Assembly: GCA_001778055.1 (NCBI GenBank)
Contig: MFFY01000006.1
Coordinates: 1 to 14,550 of the forward strand
Direction: 5' to 3'
DNA length: 14,550 nucleotides
Source of the DNA: Candidatus Falkowbacteria bacterium RIFCSPLOWO2_12_FULL_45_13
GTDB taxonomy: Bacteria > Patescibacteriota > Patescibacteriia > Patescibacteriales > GWC2-42-12
Numbering within the stretch: the stretch's first letter is position 1; each line of letters opens with the position of its first letter. Under the pieces are notes generated by a model. That model saw only the letters and a list, made by a program, of their open reading frames with translations, was not told where the DNA came from and did not search any database. Positions 6,031 through 12,514 of the stretch are shown here, one piece after another. The position numbers and the translations under genes were made by a program.

Positions 6031-7143
6031 CTATATCCCCAATTCCCTAAGCTGTTCTTTCTGCTTTCTTGACAAACCAGTCGGGGTTTTAACAATCACC
6101 TCGACCAAATGATCGCCGCGCTTATCCTGTACGCGGCCGAAAGAATTGCGGCCACGAAGGCTGGGCACGCCCTTGCCTTTTAATTTAATTATCCGGCCTG
6201 ATTGCGTGCCTTCGGGGATTTTAAGTTCTACCGGGCCGTCAACGGTTTCCACGTCTATTTTTCCGCCCAAAGTCGCCAGACTGACGCCGATCTCCGCTTT
6301 GGATAAGATGTCAAAGCCATCGCGCCTGAATTTTAGATCCGGACTGACTCTTGTCTTGATGTATAAATCACCGGCTTGTCCGCCCTTGGTCGCGGCTTCT
6401 CCCTGGCCAGCGAATCTCAAGGTTTCACCGTTATCTATACCGGCCGGAATTTTAATTTTCAAATTGACAATTTCATTGGTTAACCCTAAGCCCCGGCAAT
6501 ACCGGCATTTTTCTTTGATAATTTTACCTTCGCCATGGCAAGCCGGACAAACCGTCTGCACTTGCACATTGCCCAAGATAGTTCTCTGCATCCTGCCTAC
6601 CTGGCCTAACCCCCGGCAAGCCGGACAGGTCTCGTCGCCGCTTCCCGGTTCGGCACCCGAACCCTTGCACCTGGAGCAACTAGCCGTTTTTTTCAAACTG
6701 ATTTCCCGCTCCACGCCGAAAACCGCTTCTTTAAAATCAATATTTAACACTACTTCAATATCTCTGCCTCTTTGCGTCCGCCGCCGCCCAGGCCTGGTTC
6801 CGCCTCCGAATCCGAAGATGTCGCCAAAGCCGCCCAAAATATCGCCAAAATCGTCCATGTTAATATTAAAACCCTGGCCGTTGCCAAAACCTTCAAAACC
6901 GCCAAAACCTCCTCCCCCCTGGCTTCTGGCCTGTTCGAAAGTATGGCCATACTGGTCGTACTGCGAACGTTTTGTTTGATCGCTTAAAACCTGGTAAGCT
7001 TCATTCAGCTCCTTGAATTTAACTTCATCCCCGCCCTTTTTATCCGGATGATAAACATGCGCCTTTTCCCGAAAGGCTTTTTTAATCTGATCTTGAGAAG
7101 CGTCTTTACCCACGCCGAGGATGTTGTAGTAATCTTTGGACAT
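6031..7143 (-). CDS. dnaJ: Chaperone protein DnaJ
   Basis: DnaJ is the Hsp40 co-chaperone that delivers clients to DnaK and triggers its ATPase. The 370-residue protein has the full type I layout. The J-domain (1-70) has HPD at 32-34, and a Gly/Phe-rich linker runs from about 75 to 117. Four CxxCxGxG repeats follow (cysteines 156/159, 173/176, 199/202, 213/216) for two zinc sites, then the C-terminal client-binding domains and a short dimerization tail. It follows dnaK after 144 bases of AT-rich sequence. That gap contains a candidate promoter of its own, so it may not depend only on dnaK transcription. No Shine-Dalgarno sequence is visible before the ATG. Confidence 0.98.
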   Translation of the reverse strand: MSKDYYNILGVGKDASQDQIKKAFREKAHVYHPDKKGGDEVKFKELNEAYQVLSDQTKRSQYDQYGHTFEQARSQGGGGFGGFEGFGNGQGFNINMDDFGDILGGFGDIFGFGGGTRPGRRRTQRGRDIEVVLNIDFKEAVFGVEREISLKKTASCSRCKGSGAEPGSGDETCPACRGLGQVGRMQRTILGNVQVQTVCPACHGEGKIIKEKCRYCRGLGLTNEIVNLKIKIPAGIDNGETLRFAGQGEAATKGGQAGDLYIKTRVSPDLKFRRDGFDILSKAEIGVSLATLGGKIDVETVDGPVELKIPEGTQSGRIIKLKGKGVPSLRGRNSFGRVQDKRGDHLVEVIVKTPTGLSRKQKEQLRELGI

Positions 7144-7188
7144 ATCAATTCAATTGACAATTATCAATCATGAATTACCGATTTTATT

Positions 7189-7217
7189 TTTATACAAATT
7201 AACTATCCTTAAAGCAA
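7189..7217 (-). promoter_or_regulatory. Candidate promoter for dnaJ
   Basis: On the minus strand TTGCTT (7212-7217) and TATAAA (7189-7194) are 17 bases apart, about 45 bases upstream of the dnaJ ATG. The surroundings are very AT-rich, so a chance match is possible. Confidence 0.45.
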
Positions 7218-7287
7218 AATTATAACTCTTTATTTTTATTATATTTCTTTCATTCGTAATTGTTAATTTGTAATTGAAAATTGATTT

Positions 7288-9273
7288 TTACTTCTTTTCC
7301 GTGAACTCGCCCTCAATCGGCCCTTCATCCTTCTTGTCTTTCTTGCCGCCGTCATTTCCCGGCTGCCCGCTTCCAGGCTGCGCGCCGCCCTGTCCGCCTT
7401 GGGCGGATTGATACATAGCCGCGCCGATCTTTTGCGCCGTGGCACTTAATTCTTCCATTTTCTTTTTTATCTCGTCAAATATCGCATCAGAGTCTTTTCC
7501 GCCGGAGGCATCGTGCCCGCCTCTGGCAGGGGATCCGCCTTGGGCGGAGACTTTCTTTAACTCTTCCACTTTGGCTTCCAGCTCCTTTTTGTCTTCTGGT
7601 TTAATTTTGTCGCCGGCTTCTTTAAGCATTTTTTCCGCCTGGAAAACAACGGCTTCGGCCTGGTTCTTAATTTCCGCCTGCTCCTTTTTCTTTTTGTCCT
7701 CTTCGGCGTGGAGTTCGGCTTCTTTTTTCATCTTTTCCACTTCTTCCTTGGATAGGCCGGAGGAAGCCGTGATAGTGATTTTTTGCTCTTTGCTGGTGGC
7801 CTTATCTTTGGCTTTGACATTTAAAATGCCGTTGGCGTCAATGTCAAAAAACACTTCCACCTGCGGCATGCCGCGAGGCGCCGAAGGAATGCCGTCCAAA
7901 ATAAATCGGCCCAGAGTTTTATTGTCTCCGGCCATGGGCCGCTCGCCTTGCAGTACGTGAATCTCCACGCTGGTCTGGCCGTCGGCCGCGGTGGAAAAGA
8001 CCTGGGATTTGGAAGTCGGAATCGTGGTGTTTCTTTCAATCAAGGGCGTCATAACCCCGCCCAAAGTTTCAATGCCTAAAGTCAGAGGCGTAACATCTAA
8101 CAGCAAAACGTCTTTAACATCGCCCTGCAAGACACCGGCTTGCACGGCCGCGCCTACGGCCACCACTTCATCCGGATTGACGGTTAAATTCGGTTCTTTC
8201 TTAAAAAATTCTTTGACGGTTTTTAAAACCAAAGGCATGCGAGTCATACCGCCAACCATTAGCACTTCTTCAATATCTTTTATTTCAACTCCCGCATCTT
8301 TAAGCGCCGCCTTAACCGGCGCGATGGTCGCGGCCACTAAATCTCCGGCCAATTCTTCCAGCTTGGCTCTGGTCATTTTCATCACCAGGTGCAAAGGCCG
8401 GCCCGTGGGATCAACCGTAATGAACGGTTGGTTGATTTCCGTCTCCGGCATGGTGGAAAGCTCAATTTTGGCTTTCTCGGCAGCTTCCTTAATGCGCTGC
8501 AAAGACAAAGGATCTTTGGATAAATCAGCGCCCTGATCTTTTTTAAACTGATTGATAATCCAGGCGATTATCCTTTGGTCAAAATCATCGCCGCCCAAAT
8601 GCGTGTCGCCGTTGGTTGATTTGACCTCCACGGTATCGGAACTGACGTCCAGTATGGAAATATCAAAAGTGCCGCCGCCCAAATCATAAACCGCGATTTG
8701 CTGGCCTTTTCCGCCTTCGGCGGACTTTCTGCTATAGCCATAAGCCAGAGCCGCGGCCGTGGGTTCGTTGATAATGCGTTTCACGTCCAGTCCGGCGATA
8801 CGTCCGGCATCCTTAGTCGCTTGCCTTTGCGAATCATTAAAATAGGCCGGCACCGTAATAATAGCTTCGGTGATCTTTTCGCCTAACTTGGCTTCGACGT
8901 CGGCTTTGAGTTTAGCTAAAATCATGGCGGAAACTTCCTGCGGCGTGTATTCTTTGCCGCCGATTTTCACCTTAACGCCGCCGTTGGCCTTGATGATTTT
9001 ATAAGGCATGACCTTTAAGTCGCGCTGAACCTCATCGTCCTCAAAACTGCGGCCGATCAGCCGTTTAATGGAAAAAATCGTGTTTTCCGGATTGGTCACG
9101 GCCTGCCGTTTGGCCGACATGCCCACCAGTCTCTCGCCGTTTTTAGTCATGGCGACAATGGAAGGCGTGGTTCTCATGCCTTCAATGTTTTCAATGATTT
9201 TCGGCTGGCCGCCTTCAATTATGGCCATGGCTGAATTGGTGGTGCCTAAATCAATTCCTAAAATTTTTGACAT
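7288..9273 (-). CDS. dnaK: Molecular chaperone DnaK (Hsp70)
   Basis: DnaK is the ATP-dependent Hsp70 that binds unfolded segments with DnaJ and GrpE. I chose ATG 9273, giving MSKILGIDLGTTNS and 661 residues. The frame stays open upstream to 9351, but that extension is translated repeat sequence. Visible motifs are the phosphate loop DLGTTNS, AYFNDSQRQATKDAG, NEPTAAALAYG, VYDLGGGTFD and VGGMTRMP in the ATPase domain. The linker DVLLLDVTPLTLGIET, the substrate-binding domain and a Gly-rich acidic tail follow. A repeat-derived insertion (GGSPARGGHDASGGK) lies in the C-terminal lid near residues 576-592. No CIRCE element precedes it and no Shine-Dalgarno sequence is visible; its 5' UTR is probably an R1 repeat. 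Confidence 0.98.
   Translation of the reverse strand: MSKILGIDLGTTNSAMAIIEGGQPKIIENIEGMRTTPSIVAMTKNGERLVGMSAKRQAVTNPENTIFSIKRLIGRSFEDDEVQRDLKVMPYKIIKANGGVKVKIGGKEYTPQEVSAMILAKLKADVEAKLGEKITEAIITVPAYFNDSQRQATKDAGRIAGLDVKRIINEPTAAALAYGYSRKSAEGGKGQQIAVYDLGGGTFDISILDVSSDTVEVKSTNGDTHLGGDDFDQRIIAWIINQFKKDQGADLSKDPLSLQRIKEAAEKAKIELSTMPETEINQPFITVDPTGRPLHLVMKMTRAKLEELAGDLVAATIAPVKAALKDAGVEIKDIEEVLMVGGMTRMPLVLKTVKEFFKKEPNLTVNPDEVVAVGAAVQAGVLQGDVKDVLLLDVTPLTLGIETLGGVMTPLIERNTTIPTSKSQVFSTAADGQTSVEIHVLQGERPMAGDNKTLGRFILDGIPSAPRGMPQVEVFFDIDANGILNVKAKDKATSKEQKITITASSGLSKEEVEKMKKEAELHAEEDKKKKEQAEIKNQAEAVVFQAEKMLKEAGDKIKPEDKKELEAKVEELKKVSAQGGSPARGGHDASGGKDSDAIFDEIKKKMEELSATAQKIGAAMYQSAQGGQGGAQPGSGQPGNDGGKKDKKDEGPIEGEFTEKK
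7499..7548 (-). repeat. Family R2 repeat inside the dnaK lid region
   Basis: CCGCCGGAGGC, CGTGCCCGCC and CCGCCTTGGGCGGA are arranged as in the miaA copy (3943-4014), but shorter. The element encodes 15-17 Gly/Ala/Arg-rich residues in frame between two helical segments of the DnaK C-terminus. Confidence 0.65.
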
Positions 9274-9281
9274 ATTCGCTA

Positions 9282-9317
9282 TTGTCATTGCGAGGAGCGT
9301 TAGCGACGAAGCAATTT
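9282..9317 (+). repeat. Dispersed palindromic repeat, family R1, copy c (dnaK 5' UTR)
   Basis: The copy reads TTGTCATTGCGAGGAGCG, then TTAGCGACGAAGCAATTTC. It ends 8 bases before the dnaK ATG and lies just downstream of the candidate dnaK promoter. The dnaK leader would therefore consist almost wholly of this element. Confidence 0.8.
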
Positions 9318-9322
9318 CACGA

Positions 9323-9351
9323 ATATTACTAATCGCCGACACTCGCCACAA
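9323..9351 (-). promoter_or_regulatory. Candidate promoter for dnaK
   Basis: On the minus strand TTGTGG (9346-9351) and TAATAT (9323-9328) are 17 bases apart. The predicted start is near 9316, giving a leader of about 43 bases. No CIRCE-like inverted repeat overlaps it. Confidence 0.45.
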
Positions 9352-9391
9352 TGGTTAAATTAATTTGTTATTTTATAATTTTATTATTTCG

Positions 9392-9417
9392 TCATTCCGG
9401 CCTACCAGCCGGAATCT
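9392..9417. repeat. Short hairpin repeat between dnaK and the dehydrogenase gene
   Basis: ATTCCGGC (9394-9401) and GCCGGAAT (9408-9415) form an 8-bp stem in TCATTCC...GGAATCT context. A related half-unit, GTCATTCCCGCGCAGGC, occurs at 9497-9513, touching the stop codon of the dehydrogenase gene. The rest of 9352-9513 is AT-rich without a gene. Confidence 0.6.
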
Positions 9418-9513
9418 AAAGGAGCGTGGCAAGGACGAATTTAATTATTTGTAAATTATTTTAAATCATTATTTAAATACTTATTTCTTTCTTTTGTCAT
9501 TCCCGCGCAGGCT

Positions 9514-10440
9514 TTAAAGTGCGATTACTATTTTCCCCATATTACCTCCTCGTTCCAGTTGTGTATGCGCCTCGCCGATCTCATTAAAGGAATATATTTT
9601 TTGTATATGTACTTTCAATTTCTCAGATTTAATCAACTCGGCTATATGTTCAATATCTTTTTTATTGGATTGTACTAATACCCAAGGCATTTTTACCTTT
9701 GGATGCAAAATACTAAGCTTTTCATCAATTGGCGAAGGAATTGAAATTATTTTACCCCCGTCCTTTACTATATTTATGCTTTTTATGCCAACGTCACCTC
9801 CCACACAATCCAGAACAATATCAACATTTTTTACGATATCCTCAAAATTTTCCTTTGTATAATCTATAAACTTATCTATTCCAAGGTTTAATAAAAACTC
9901 CCTATTTTTTGTTGAAGCGGTTCCGATTACGTAAGCCCCTAAATTTTTAGCAATTTGCACAGCTATATGACCAACTCCTCCGGCGGCCCCTTGTATAAAT
10001 ACTCTGCTGTTTTTTTGTATCTGTCCTTCTTTAACCAGCGCTTGATAGGCGATTAGAGCAGCCAAGGGAATTGCCGCCGCTTCCGCGAAAGATATATTTT
10101 TCGGTTTGACAGTTATGTGTTCCCCGGGCGCGGCGACATATTCGGCATATGTTTTACCTTCGCCGGGAAAATTTATCAGCCCAAATACCTCGTCGCCTAC
10201 ATTAAATTTAGAATTTTTATTTACTTTTACAATTTCTCCGGACACATCCCAACCTAAAATAATTGGCAATTTTAATCTTTTAGCCGCGCCATAGCCTTTT
10301 CTTGTTTTGCAATCAACCGGGTTAATGCCAATGGCCTTAGCTTTTATTAAAACTTCTCCGTCTCTGATTTTAGGCGTATTAATTTCTTCTACGATTAAAT
10401 TTTCTACGCCTCCAAATTTTTTTAGCACTATAGCTTTCAT
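9514..10440 (-). CDS. Zinc-independent medium-chain dehydrogenase, quinone-oxidoreductase-like
   Basis: The 308-residue protein is a member of the MDR superfamily. The N-terminal GroES-like domain begins MKAIVLKKFGGVENL and contains GINPVDCKTRKG and GWDVSGEIV. The Rossmann domain has the NAD(P)H motif GAAGGVGHIAVQIAK (about 150-164) and DIVLDCVGG. The cysteine cluster of the structural zinc site is absent, as in quinone oxidoreductases (QOR) and related NADPH-dependent reductases. Substrate cannot be read from sequence. It sits inside the heat-shock cluster between hsp20 and dnaK. It is visibly more AT-rich (AAA, ATT and TTT codons) than its neighbours and has no internal repeats, which suggests later arrival. 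No Shine-Dalgarno sequence is visible. Confidence 0.92.
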   Translation of the reverse strand: MKAIVLKKFGGVENLIVEEINTPKIRDGEVLIKAKAIGINPVDCKTRKGYGAAKRLKLPIILGWDVSGEIVKVNKNSKFNVGDEVFGLINFPGEGKTYAEYVAAPGEHITVKPKNISFAEAAAIPLAALIAYQALVKEGQIQKNSRVFIQGAAGGVGHIAVQIAKNLGAYVIGTASTKNREFLLNLGIDKFIDYTKENFEDIVKNVDIVLDCVGGDVGIKSINIVKDGGKIISIPSPIDEKLSILHPKVKMPWVLVQSNKKDIEHIAELIKSEKLKVHIQKIYSFNEIGEAHTQLERGGNMGKIVIAL

Positions 10441-10531
10441 AACTATTAAAAATATTTCTTGAATTTTATTTTTACATTATCTTCTCAATCCACGGCCGAG
10501 CAGTAAAAACATTCCTACTGCCCACCCCTGG

Positions 10532-10552
10532 ATGGCGGGTCAAACCCGCCAT
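10532..10552. repeat. Hairpin repeat (ATGGCGGGT / ACCCGCCAT)
   Basis: Nine-base perfect arms (10532-10540 and 10544-10552) flank a CAA loop. It belongs to the repeat block that fills the 338-base gap 10441-10778, in which I find no gene. Confidence 0.7.
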
Positions 10553-10565
10553 GACAGACAAGGAA

Positions 10566-10614
10566 TTGTCATTGCGAGGAAGCCGTACTCGGCTGACGAA
10601 GCAATCTCTGGTTA
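10566..10614 (+). repeat. Dispersed palindromic repeat, family R1, copy d
   Basis: The ends TTGTCATTGCGAGGA and GACGAAGCAATCTCTGGTTA are conserved, with a distinct centre (GCCGTACTCGGC, itself palindromic). It faces copy e in inverted orientation 42 bases away. Confidence 0.8.
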
Positions 10615-10656
10615 AATCCCATGAACATTTTTTACCGACTTAATGTTTAGTGTTTC

Positions 10657-10718
10657 TAACCGGAGATTGCCGCGTCGCCCCCCACCAGATTTTGGTGGGG
10701 GGCTCCTCGCAATGACAA
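10657..10718 (-). repeat. Dispersed palindromic repeat, family R1, copy e
   Basis: Read on the minus strand it starts TTGTCATTGCGAGGAGC and ends GCAATCTCCGGTTA. Its centre is a 10-bp perfect stem, CCCCCCACCA (10678-10687) with TGGTGGGGGG (10693-10702). Confidence 0.8.
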
Positions 10719-10723
10719 CCTTA

Positions 10724-10771
10724 AATCCCCCGCTCCGCCTGCTGGCGGAGCGGCCCCTTTGTTAAAGGGGA
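10724..10771. repeat. Double-hairpin repeat, family R3, after hsp20
   Basis: Stem one is GCTCCGCC (10732-10739) with GGCGGAGC (10744-10751). Stem two is CCCCTTT (10754-10760) with AAAGGGG (10764-10770). It lies 8 bases beyond the hsp20 stop. No U-run follows on the minus strand, so a role as mRNA 3' stabiliser or leaky terminator is only possible. Confidence 0.6.
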
Positions 10772-10778
10772 TAAATTT

Positions 10779-11210
10779 TTACTTCTTCCCCGTCTTTATC
10801 TTAATCGTCTTGGGTTTGGCCTCCGGCGCTTTGGGCACGGCGATTTTTAGAATGCCGTTCACCGCTTCGGCGCTCGCCTTTTCGCCGATCACATGACTAG
10901 GCAAAGGCACGCTCCGGTAAAAACTGCCGCGCTTGATTTCTTTGCGGTAATAATTCTTGTCTTCCACTTCGCTTTTCTTTTCGCTCACGCCCCTGATGAT
11001 TAAAACGTCATTTTCAATGGAGACGTCAACTTTTTCCGGGTCAATGCCGGCCAGTTGCGTTTCCACGTAGACTTTATCATTATCCTGATAAACGTCCACG
11101 GCCGGCACCAGACCGGTGAACCCGCCCCGAGCGGGCAAATAATCTTCAAACATTTTGTCCATGTCCTCAAACGGTTCGAGGAATGGCGCCCATTTTATGA
11201 TTGGTGACAT
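10779..11210 (-). CDS. Small heat-shock protein, Hsp20/alpha-crystallin family
   Basis: This is an ATP-independent holdase that binds unfolding proteins and hands them to the DnaK system. I place the start at ATG 11210 (MSPIIKWAPFLEPFEDM), giving 143 residues. GGGGAGGAG lies just upstream with about 8 bases of spacing, the clearest Shine-Dalgarno sequence in the window. The longer frame back to 11297 has no such support. The alpha-crystallin domain spans about residues 35-130 (PAVDVYQDNDKVYVETQLAG, DVSIENDVLIIRG, FYRSVPLP). The family-typical GxLxI/V motif appears as NGILKIAVPK. A short Lys-rich tail follows. A TATAAT promoter and a hairpin at the predicted transcript start suggest its own regulation. 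Confidence 0.95.
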   Translation of the reverse strand: MSPIIKWAPFLEPFEDMDKMFEDYLPARGGFTGLVPAVDVYQDNDKVYVETQLAGIDPEKVDVSIENDVLIIRGVSEKKSEVEDKNYYRKEIKRGSFYRSVPLPSHVIGEKASAEAVNGILKIAVPKAPEAKPKTIKIKTGKK

Positions 11211-11227
11211 ATGCTTATTCTCCTCCC

Positions 11228-11256
11228 CACCCAAACTACATACCGAGGTTTGAGTG
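11228..11256 (-). promoter_or_regulatory. Inverted repeat at the hsp20 transcript start (operator or 5' hairpin)
   Basis: On the minus strand CACTCAAAC and GTTTGGGTG form 9-base arms (one T-G pair) separated by 11 bases. The element begins at the predicted transcript start (near 11258) and ends directly before the Shine-Dalgarno sequence. The geometry resembles CIRCE (9-9-9), but the sequence does not match it. It could be an operator for another repressor or an RNA hairpin affecting stability or ribosome access. Confidence 0.5.
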
Positions 11257-11264
11257 AGCATTAA

Positions 11265-11292
11265 ATTATAATGCAAAATGTAAATCTCCAAA
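11265..11292 (-). promoter_or_regulatory. Promoter of hsp20
   Basis: A perfect TATAAT at 11265-11270 has TTTGGA (11287-11292) 16 bases upstream on the minus strand. The leader to ATG 11210 would be about 48 bases. Confidence 0.6.
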
Positions 11293-11321
11293 TGCAAAAT
11301 GACAGTTAAAAATGCAAAATG
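11270..11321. repeat. Three direct repeats AATGCAAAATG upstream of hsp20
   Basis: Identical 11-mers start at 11270, 11291 and 11311, so the periods are 21 and 20 bases, about two helical turns. They overlap and precede the hsp20 promoter. They could be a binding array or simply an AT-rich repeat tract. Confidence 0.6.
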
Positions 11322-11346
11322 TCTAAATCAATAATTTTAAATTTTA

Positions 11347-11531
11347 ACAATGAGATGGTTACAAAACTATTTTTGCTGCAATTTGTTATTTTTCGGCCAG
11401 GCGAGGAAAACCGAGCGAAATGATTTGAGCCGTAATAGTATTACGGTGAAAATCATTTCGCGCCAGTTTGACGAAGCCTGGCCGAAAAATAACAAATTGC
11501 AGCAAAAATAGTTTTGTAACCATCTCATTGT
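11347..11531. repeat. Perfect 56-bp inverted repeat with inner hairpin (MITE-like)
   Basis: Arms 11347-11402 and 11476-11531 are exact reverse complements over 56 bases. The 73-base centre contains a second stem: CGAAATGATTT (11416-11426) with AAATCATTTCG (11450-11460), then CCGTAAT with ATTACGG. There is no ORF inside and no clear target-site duplication. It lies 18 bases after the grpE stop, between grpE and hsp20. The 339-base stretch 11211-11549 otherwise holds only the hsp20 leader, its promoter and AT-rich repeats. Confidence 0.9.
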
Positions 11532-11549
11532 CATTTTCATTTTGATTTT

Positions 11550-12491
11550 TTAACTTTTCATTTTGTACACCACCACCTTGGCCGCCTCAATCATTTTCCC
11601 GTTCAGGGTATAGCCGGCCTTCAGTTGCCTGGCCACCTGACCGTCCAGATTCTTATCATCGATTTCTTCACTGCCCACCGCTTCCATTGAATTGTGGTCA
11701 AATTTTTCGCCCGCGGTTTTTATCTCCGTGACGCCGATTTTTTCCAAAACATCCTTAAACTGTTTGACTACATGCCGCACGCCTTCAGTAATTTCTTTGC
11801 CCGCACCAAGTTCAGCCGAGGAGGCGTTATTTGACTGCCCCAAGCTTTGTCTAGGAGGTGTTCCGTTGGCGTGTTCCAGTGCCATCTTCAGGTGACCATA
11901 AACCGGCAGAATTTCTTTAAGCATCAGTTCGTTGGCGAACCTGGCGAATTCCATTTTTTCCTTGGCCGTTTGCTTGACTAAATTCTGATAATCAGCCAGA
12001 GCGCGCTTATACAGGCTCTCATAATCGTGTTTTCTATTTTCTATGAATTTCTCCACGCTAATTTTCGTGTAGGGATTTAATTTCAATTCTTTTAACGCCT
12101 GCTCTGGTTTAATCCATTTAAAATCTTCCATTTCCCTGTTTTTTTCGGCCATCTTTCCGCCGGCCAGCCGGGCGCTGTAATCCAAAAAAACAAAATGCGC
12201 TTTTCTTGAAAAATCTTTGGGATAAATGCAATCCTGCAAATCGTTAAGCTTAATATTATCAATTTCTAAGCCGGTTTCTTCCCGAATTTCTCTTTTTAAA
12301 GCCTGGCCGCAGGTCTCGCCCGGCTCCACGTGCCCGCCCGGAATCTGCCAGCAATCGCCCCATTTCGCGCATTGCGTCAATAATATTTCGCCTTGATCAT
12401 TATAAATAACCGCCGCTACCACCACTTCGGGAAATCCTCGGCCAGAACCAGCCGCCTGTTTTTCCTGCTCCATGTTTTTTTCTTCAGCCAT
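11550..12491 (-). CDS. grpE: NUDIX hydrolase-GrpE fusion (DnaK nucleotide exchange factor)
   Basis: Residues 20-150 form a NUDIX domain with a perfect box G-x5-E-x7-RE-I-x-EE-x-GL (GGHVEPGE, residues 52-59, to REIREETGL, 67-75). Such domains cleave nucleoside diphosphates linked to another group, with Mg2+ held by the box glutamates. Residues 157-311 are GrpE: YESLYKRALADYQNLVKQ, then LKEILPVYGHLKMALEHA, then FDHNSMEAVGSEE, LKAGYTLNGKMIEAAKVVVY. GrpE drives ADP release from DnaK. The NUDIX domain takes the place of the usual disordered N-terminus. No Met occurs between residues 121 and 180, so a separate ATG-started GrpE is not available. A Ser/Ala/Gly-rich insertion lies near 209-233. hrcA is upstream and hsp20 downstream. 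No strong Shine-Dalgarno sequence is seen. Confidence 0.93.
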   Translation of the reverse strand: MAEEKNMEQEKQAAGSGRGFPEVVVAAVIYNDQGEILLTQCAKWGDCWQIPGGHVEPGETCGQALKREIREETGLEIDNIKLNDLQDCIYPKDFSRKAHFVFLDYSARLAGGKMAEKNREMEDFKWIKPEQALKELKLNPYTKISVEKFIENRKHDYESLYKRALADYQNLVKQTAKEKMEFARFANELMLKEILPVYGHLKMALEHANGTPPRQSLGQSNNASSAELGAGKEITEGVRHVVKQFKDVLEKIGVTEIKTAGEKFDHNSMEAVGSEEIDDKNLDGQVARQLKAGYTLNGKMIEAAKVVVYKMKS

Positions 12492-12514
12492 ATTATTTCT
12501 TTTAATTATTTAGC

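Noticed and set aside
6146..6979. Long plus-strand ORF antisense to dnaJ
   Set aside because: It is a proline-rich shadow of the dnaJ coding strand with no recognisable domain and no ribosome binding site.
7439..8536. Plus-strand ORFs antisense to dnaK
   Set aside because: Serine- and threonine-rich shadows of codon-biased dnaK sequence, with no independent support.
8708..8730. CCGCCTTCGGCGG palindrome in dnaK as another repeat insertion
   Set aside because: The encoded loop (SRKSAEGGKGQQ) has about the length usual for this variable DnaK loop, so no insertion is needed to explain it.
9274..9351. Upstream extension of dnaK to an ATG at 9351
   Set aside because: The added 26 residues are a translation of the R1 repeat and promoter region. 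The DnaK family starts right at MSKILGIDLG, so ATG 9273 is preferred.
10441..10778. CRISPR array or non-coding RNA gene in the repeat-rich gap
   Set aside because: The units differ in sequence and orientation, with no regular repeat-spacer pattern, leader or cas genes. Dispersed palindromic repeats explain it.
11211..11297. Longer Hsp20 starting at an upstream ATG
   Set aside because: The extension overlaps the predicted promoter, hairpin and Shine-Dalgarno sequence. The start at 11210 has a strong ribosome binding site.
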